From a virus, in the IMG/VR virus record IMGVR_UViG_3300020448_000030, positions 1 to 27,878 of that record: a stretch of DNA of 27,878 bases; one strand, 5' to 3'. The position numbers were made by a program, and so were the translations under genes. Position 1 is the first letter of the stretch. Each line of letters starts with the position of its first letter. The notes beneath the pieces are model-generated. The model did not search any database and was not told where the DNA came from. It worked only from the letters and a program-made list of their open reading frames with translations. Shown here in pieces: positions 21,101 to 27,100 of the stretch.

Positions 21101-24100
21101 CTATGTACCTTCAACAGGTATCATGACATTGACTATTGCAGGTCATAACTTCTCTAACGGTGAGAAAATTAAGATTGCAGATAACTCATTAAGATTTACT
21201 TGTGCACAAGATAATAATGCTACAAATCATGACTATCCAAGATCTACTGATGCTGTAAGTAATAAGTGGATTCCTATTTCTAATGTCACAACAGACACAT
21301 TTGATGTACAGGTTTTAGATAGTATTCCTTCCACTAACGTCACTGCTCATACATTTGTAAGTGCAACATCTGGTGGTGTAAGTAAAGCAAACTCAACTAT
21401 TAAGTTAGCACCTAATTCTATCAAGATGACATGTGATCAGGATAGTGATGCTACAGTTCATCTATATCCAAGATCAGAGCAAGATAGACATACTGCTACA
21501 ACTGGAACAACTTACAATCCTGTAACTGGTGTAATGACAGTCACAACTGCAGCTGCACATGGATTGAGAACTGGTACACCAATAATGTTCCAAGATTTAT
21601 CTCTTACATTTACATGTGGCGAAGATAATAATGCAACTAATCATCCATATCCAAGATCTACAGACTATGCAAGTAATAGATGGTTATTTGTAGCATCTGT
21701 TCCAACTACAACTACATTTACTGTTGTTGTTCTAGATAAGATTCCTTCTACAAATACAACAACTCATACATTCGTATCTGCTATTAAGGGTGGAATTATA
21801 GAGGGTGATCCTTTAGTTGCTCAGGCAGTTCCTATTGATGCTGTTACAGGTTCAACTATCACAATTAATACTCTTGATGGTTATACACCTTCCAACACAA
21901 CTACTCACGTTGTGACTGGATTTGCAAATCATCAGTACACACCTTCTGGTGCAACTTATGATGCAGCAACTGGTGTCATGGAATTGACATTTGCAACTAC
22001 TAACTTTACTCCAACCAATGCAACATATAATCCTACCACAGGTGATATGGTATTGACCATTGGATCTCATACTTTGAGTGTTGGTGATACAGTTAGAATC
22101 GCACCTAATTCTTTAGTATTCACATGTACATTAGACAGCAACGTTGCTCAGAAGTCATATCCAAGAGCAAGTAGCAATGACTATCCATACAATTATGATC
22201 TAACAATCACTAATGAAACTGCAACTACAATTACAGTCAATGTAAATGGTGATGGTACACCAATTTCAGATACTTCTGCACATACATTTGTATCTGCAGC
22301 AACTAACGCTGTTCAGTATGGACACCAAATTAAAGAACATGAAAAGATTAAATTAGCAGACGGTGCAGTCACATTTAATTGCACAATGGATGGTAATAGT
22401 TCTAATAAAGCATATCCTCGTGCTACTGATCCTATCAGTGGTAAGTGGATGCAAGTATTTAATGTTGACTACAATAAACTAAGTATCAACGTTGGTAAAT
22501 CTCCATTAAGGAAGTTCACACCTACACATGCTGAATATAATCCTACAACAGGATTCATGACACTTACAATAGGTCGTCATAATTTAAGAAGAGGAACTGC
22601 AGTTAAAATTGCAACAAACTCAATAACATTCAGATGTGCACAAGATGATTATGCTACAGATCATTCTTACCCTCGTACTACAGACCCTAACTATAACACA
22701 GCAGTCAATATAACTGATGTCACTGATGACACAATCACAGTTCAAACATTAGCAAGCACTCCTTCTACAAATACATCTAATCATATATTTGTTTCTGCCA
22801 CTGCTGACGCAATCACAACTGGTGGAAATTATTCACACACATTTGTATCTGCAACAAGTAATGGAATCACAAGAGCACTTCTTCAGACAGGCGGTAATTA
22901 TACACATAAGTTTGCATCTGGACTTGCTAATGGTGTATCTACAGGTGGTAATTACACACATACGTTCGTCTCTGCTACAAGCAATGGAATCGATGTTGCA
23001 GGAGATTCTGTAATTATTTCAGATAACTCTATTACATTTACATGTACTAAAGATGGTAATGCTACAACTCATACATATCCAAGATCCACTGACCCTGCAT
23101 CTGCACAAGTTCTACCATTAACAGCACATGATTCAAATACATTTACAATAAATGTTGGAGTATCTGCTGCTGAAGATCAGTATACTCATACATGGACTGC
23201 ATCTGCAACAAACGCTGTCACCAAAGTATTCTATTCATTATCAGATTGTTCTGATGTTATTACTACTCAAAATAACTTAGTCACAATATTAACAGATACA
23301 TTAAACAATGCTATACTAGCATCTCCTACAGATCATCTAGCTGGAGTGACTTCTGTATCTCCTGCTGCTGAATTTATTGGTGGTAGAGTAAATGGATTTA
23401 AGGAAGTACCATTCCCAGTATCATATCATGATGGCACAAATGATATAATTTACACAAATCAAATTGATATAGATGGACAGTATAGATTTAGAGACGCTGC
23501 ATATCTAGTTCGACAAAACGCTAGTGTTATCGTTGATAAGGCAACTTATGATATGCTACAACGTTATCCTGATCTTACATTAGATTTACCAGGAAATAAT
23601 AATGGTTTATCTGATGCAGGAACATTACAGAAGAAGACTGATCTAACAACAATAGTTGAAGCAATTGCTGATGATCTTGAAAATGGTGGTAATGCAAAAA
23701 TTGTAGAAACAGCAAACTTCTATCTTGGAAATACTAATGAAATAAGGCGTGTTCGTTTACAAGTTGTTCAGTCAATATATGCTCATGATCGTCTTGCAGT
23801 TTACATTAAAGAAGCAATTACAGGAGACTTAACTTATGACAATACAAATGATATTATTACAGGTGATTGGGATATTACTGGCAATAGTGTTTCTAATTAC
23901 TTTGATGGTGTTAAGACTGAGGTTGACACTCTTATCTCAACGATAAATGATATGATTGCACCTACCGATAATGATTTTAATATCGGTGGAGATAGATTAT
24001 ATTTCAACAGACAATATATTGCAGAAGAAGCAACTGGTTTAACATCATCAGAATTTAACTATACTCTTAATGGTGTATCTTACAACGCATACAGTTATCC

Positions 24101-27100
24101 TGGTAGTGGTAGAACTGAGATAGTAATTCAAGATAATTTAAAAGATATTATACTTGCTATAGTATCTGACTTACAAACTGGCGGTCAAAATAGCATAATA
24201 ACTGCTATGGAAACATATCTGAATGCTAGTTTACAAATTCAAACTATAGAAGAAGAATTACTTCCATTTATATTTGCTATAGAACAAGTTGGAGTTATTG
24301 GTGAGCATGCACTTAATAATATACTTCAAGATTTCAATAGTGGATTTACTCTACCAACTGGATATGCTGCACAAAAAACTGATGAGACTGCAATTAGAGA
24401 TACAGAAACACCAACTACTATTTCTACAGTAATTACAAGATTTAGAGAGTTAATTAAGATTGCAGTTAACTTCTTATCACCTGCCAAACTAGCAGGTAGA
24501 AGTGCTGCTAAACATATTCTTTACAACTACAACTATTATAAAGAAGAGATTACTAATCAGGTTAACTCACAGTTTGGTACTGGTCAGTGGACATACGATC
24601 AATTCCTTACAGATGTCACCGATGATATGGTGCATGATATTATTGCAACTGATCTTACAGATAAGACAACTGCATACGAAATTACATTAACAAGTAATAT
24701 TGGAAACTATACAGTTGGTGAGGTAATACACTCAAGCAATGGTGCATATGCAAAAGTATTAGAATGGAATGAAGATACAACATTCTTAGTTGTTGCTCCA
24801 TTTGTAGGAACACAATGGGCAAATGGTAATACTATTGTTGGTAGAACATCTAAGGCAGTAGGTGTGGTAAATGCAGTTGGTTCTGGATATGACTGGTATA
24901 ATAAACCAACAAATATACAAACTATTGTACATGCTAGAACTTTAACATCTAATATTACTGGTCAGATTGCAGGTGCAAACTTATTCAGTAATCCAGAGGC
25001 AATAGCAAGTGATTGGACTGCAACTGAAGCAACCATTACAAATAACTCAATCGCTGCTCCTGATCTTACAATTACTTCTGAAAAAATTGTACCAAGCACT
25101 AATACTGCACTTCATACACTTAACAGAGATTTCAGTCTAACTGCGTTTGAAACTTTTGACTCTGGTGTAGTTAAATTTGACACTACTAACGAGACATTTG
25201 ATACTGGTTCAATTTCTGCAGATGCAAATCAACAGTTTACATTCTCAGCGTTTATCAAGGCAGGTGGATATACATCAGTTCGTTTCCAAATGTCACTCGA
25301 TGAAGGAACCTCTGCTGTACAGAGAATATTCTTTGATCTTAACTTAAGTACAGGAACTATTGGTTCTGTATTTACACCTCAGGGTGGTATGACTAATGAT
25401 GCTGCAGGAGTAGTTCCTTTAGGTAATGGTTGGTATAGAGCATTTATTACAACTACATTCTCCTTTGGTTTCGCATCATTACAGAATAAAATTATTATTA
25501 ATAATGCAACTGGTTCTCAGAACTATGCAGGTAATGGTACAGATGGTATTTACGTTTGGGGTGTTAAACTTACTAAGAGTGTACTTGATCCTTATCAGTC
25601 TGGTGATGGTACAGTATTCTACTCTGATAACGAATACAACATTAAGCAATATGCGTTGAATACACTTCAGACATATATGCAAGCAGCACTTGATAATTCA
25701 CTTACAGAACCTTCACCTAATGCAGGATTCTACAAGTATTACAATTCTTCTGATGCTGCAAACTATACTACAAAATCAATGAATAGAATTATAAGATCTA
25801 ACATTGATATTATTAGAAATCAGATTAAGACAGGAACTTACTATACACAAATTACATCTCAGAATGGTATCTCTGTTCCTACTAAACTATATGGAACAAG
25901 ATCTATACCAGTTGCTCTTGGCGGTGGATTGAACAATGCAGACTATGCGTATGGTTTATCAAGTAATGTATATGGTGAACTTGAATCTATTTCAGAAAAT
26001 ACAGGTAAAATTGTTCAGGTATATCAAAGATTTAGAATTGATGGTGATATAACAGACGGTCCTTATACTATGAACGAGACTGTACAAAAACAGGGTAATG
26101 CTTCTATTACTGGTGTTGTTTACGGATTCTTTGAAGATGCAAACTATAAGTATCTTGATATTAAGGTGACTGCAGGTCCTTGGGCAATTACTGATAATGT
26201 TGTTGGTTCATCTAACTCTACAACTGCTCAGATAAGTGCAATCGAAAGTCGTATTCATATAATTGATTTACAAGGTGATTTCACAGATAACATTCCATTT
26301 AAAGGTTATACATCTGGAAATACTGCACAACCTGCAGGAACATTCTTAAAGAATGAAGCTGCTGTGACAGATAATACTGGTGGTACATTGACTGTAGATA
26401 CTGCAACTTTGAATGGATCGTTTGAAACTAATTCTGTTGTTTATCCTGAGTCATCTAGACAGTATCTTGATGTTATAAAGTATGATGGATTGGAACTTAA
26501 AGTTGGTGCTAAGATTGCATCTACTGGAAATATAAGATTTGGTATTAGTATTATATCCAGTCTTGCTACATTCCAAGTTGGTAATAGACTTTATAAGATT
26601 GCCAATGGTACTCAAGATTTGAATACTTACGCAATAATCACTGGTGTAGATATTGCAAATAACTTTATCTACGCACAAGAGTTCCAAGGAACATTAACAA
26701 ATGGTGATCAAGTTGGAGATTATGGAGTAGGAAGTTTCCCACAAGGTTATGCAAATATTACAACTAAGGTGGTCACTGCAGGTTCTGCTTCTGCTACTGT
26801 TCAAGATGTCAAAACTGTTGGTACTCTGAAGAGAATATATTTAAGTAGTGTTGCAGGAACATTTGATGTTAACGATGCTATTAAGAGTATTGATAATTAT
26901 AAAGCAGCAATTTCTGCTAAAGGTGATCTTAAGGCACGTGTCAAGAGATCATTCAAAGGATTTGATGGTGTACAAACAACCTTTAATTTATCTCAGAATA
27001 ATGGTACAACATATCTACCAGATCCTGCAGGACATCTACTAATATTCATCAATGGTATTCTACAACCACCAGGTGCAACTAACGCATACACAGCGTTTTC

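Noticed and set aside
22782-22995. CRISPR-like array in the short repeats
   Set aside because: The repeats are in frame, continue the protein pattern, have no unique spacers of constant length, and sit inside a coding sequence.
23484-24665. Separate helical-protein gene fused by sequencing error
   Set aside because: The frame is continuous, and the same helical module also occurs at 19359 inside the same frame.
6800-27042. Many 60-130-residue frames inside the giant gene on both strands
   Set aside because: They are rich in Leu/Gln/His or Cys/Ser/Asn, as expected from reading the Thr/Gly/Asn-rich repeat in other frames, and none has a ribosome site or domain.
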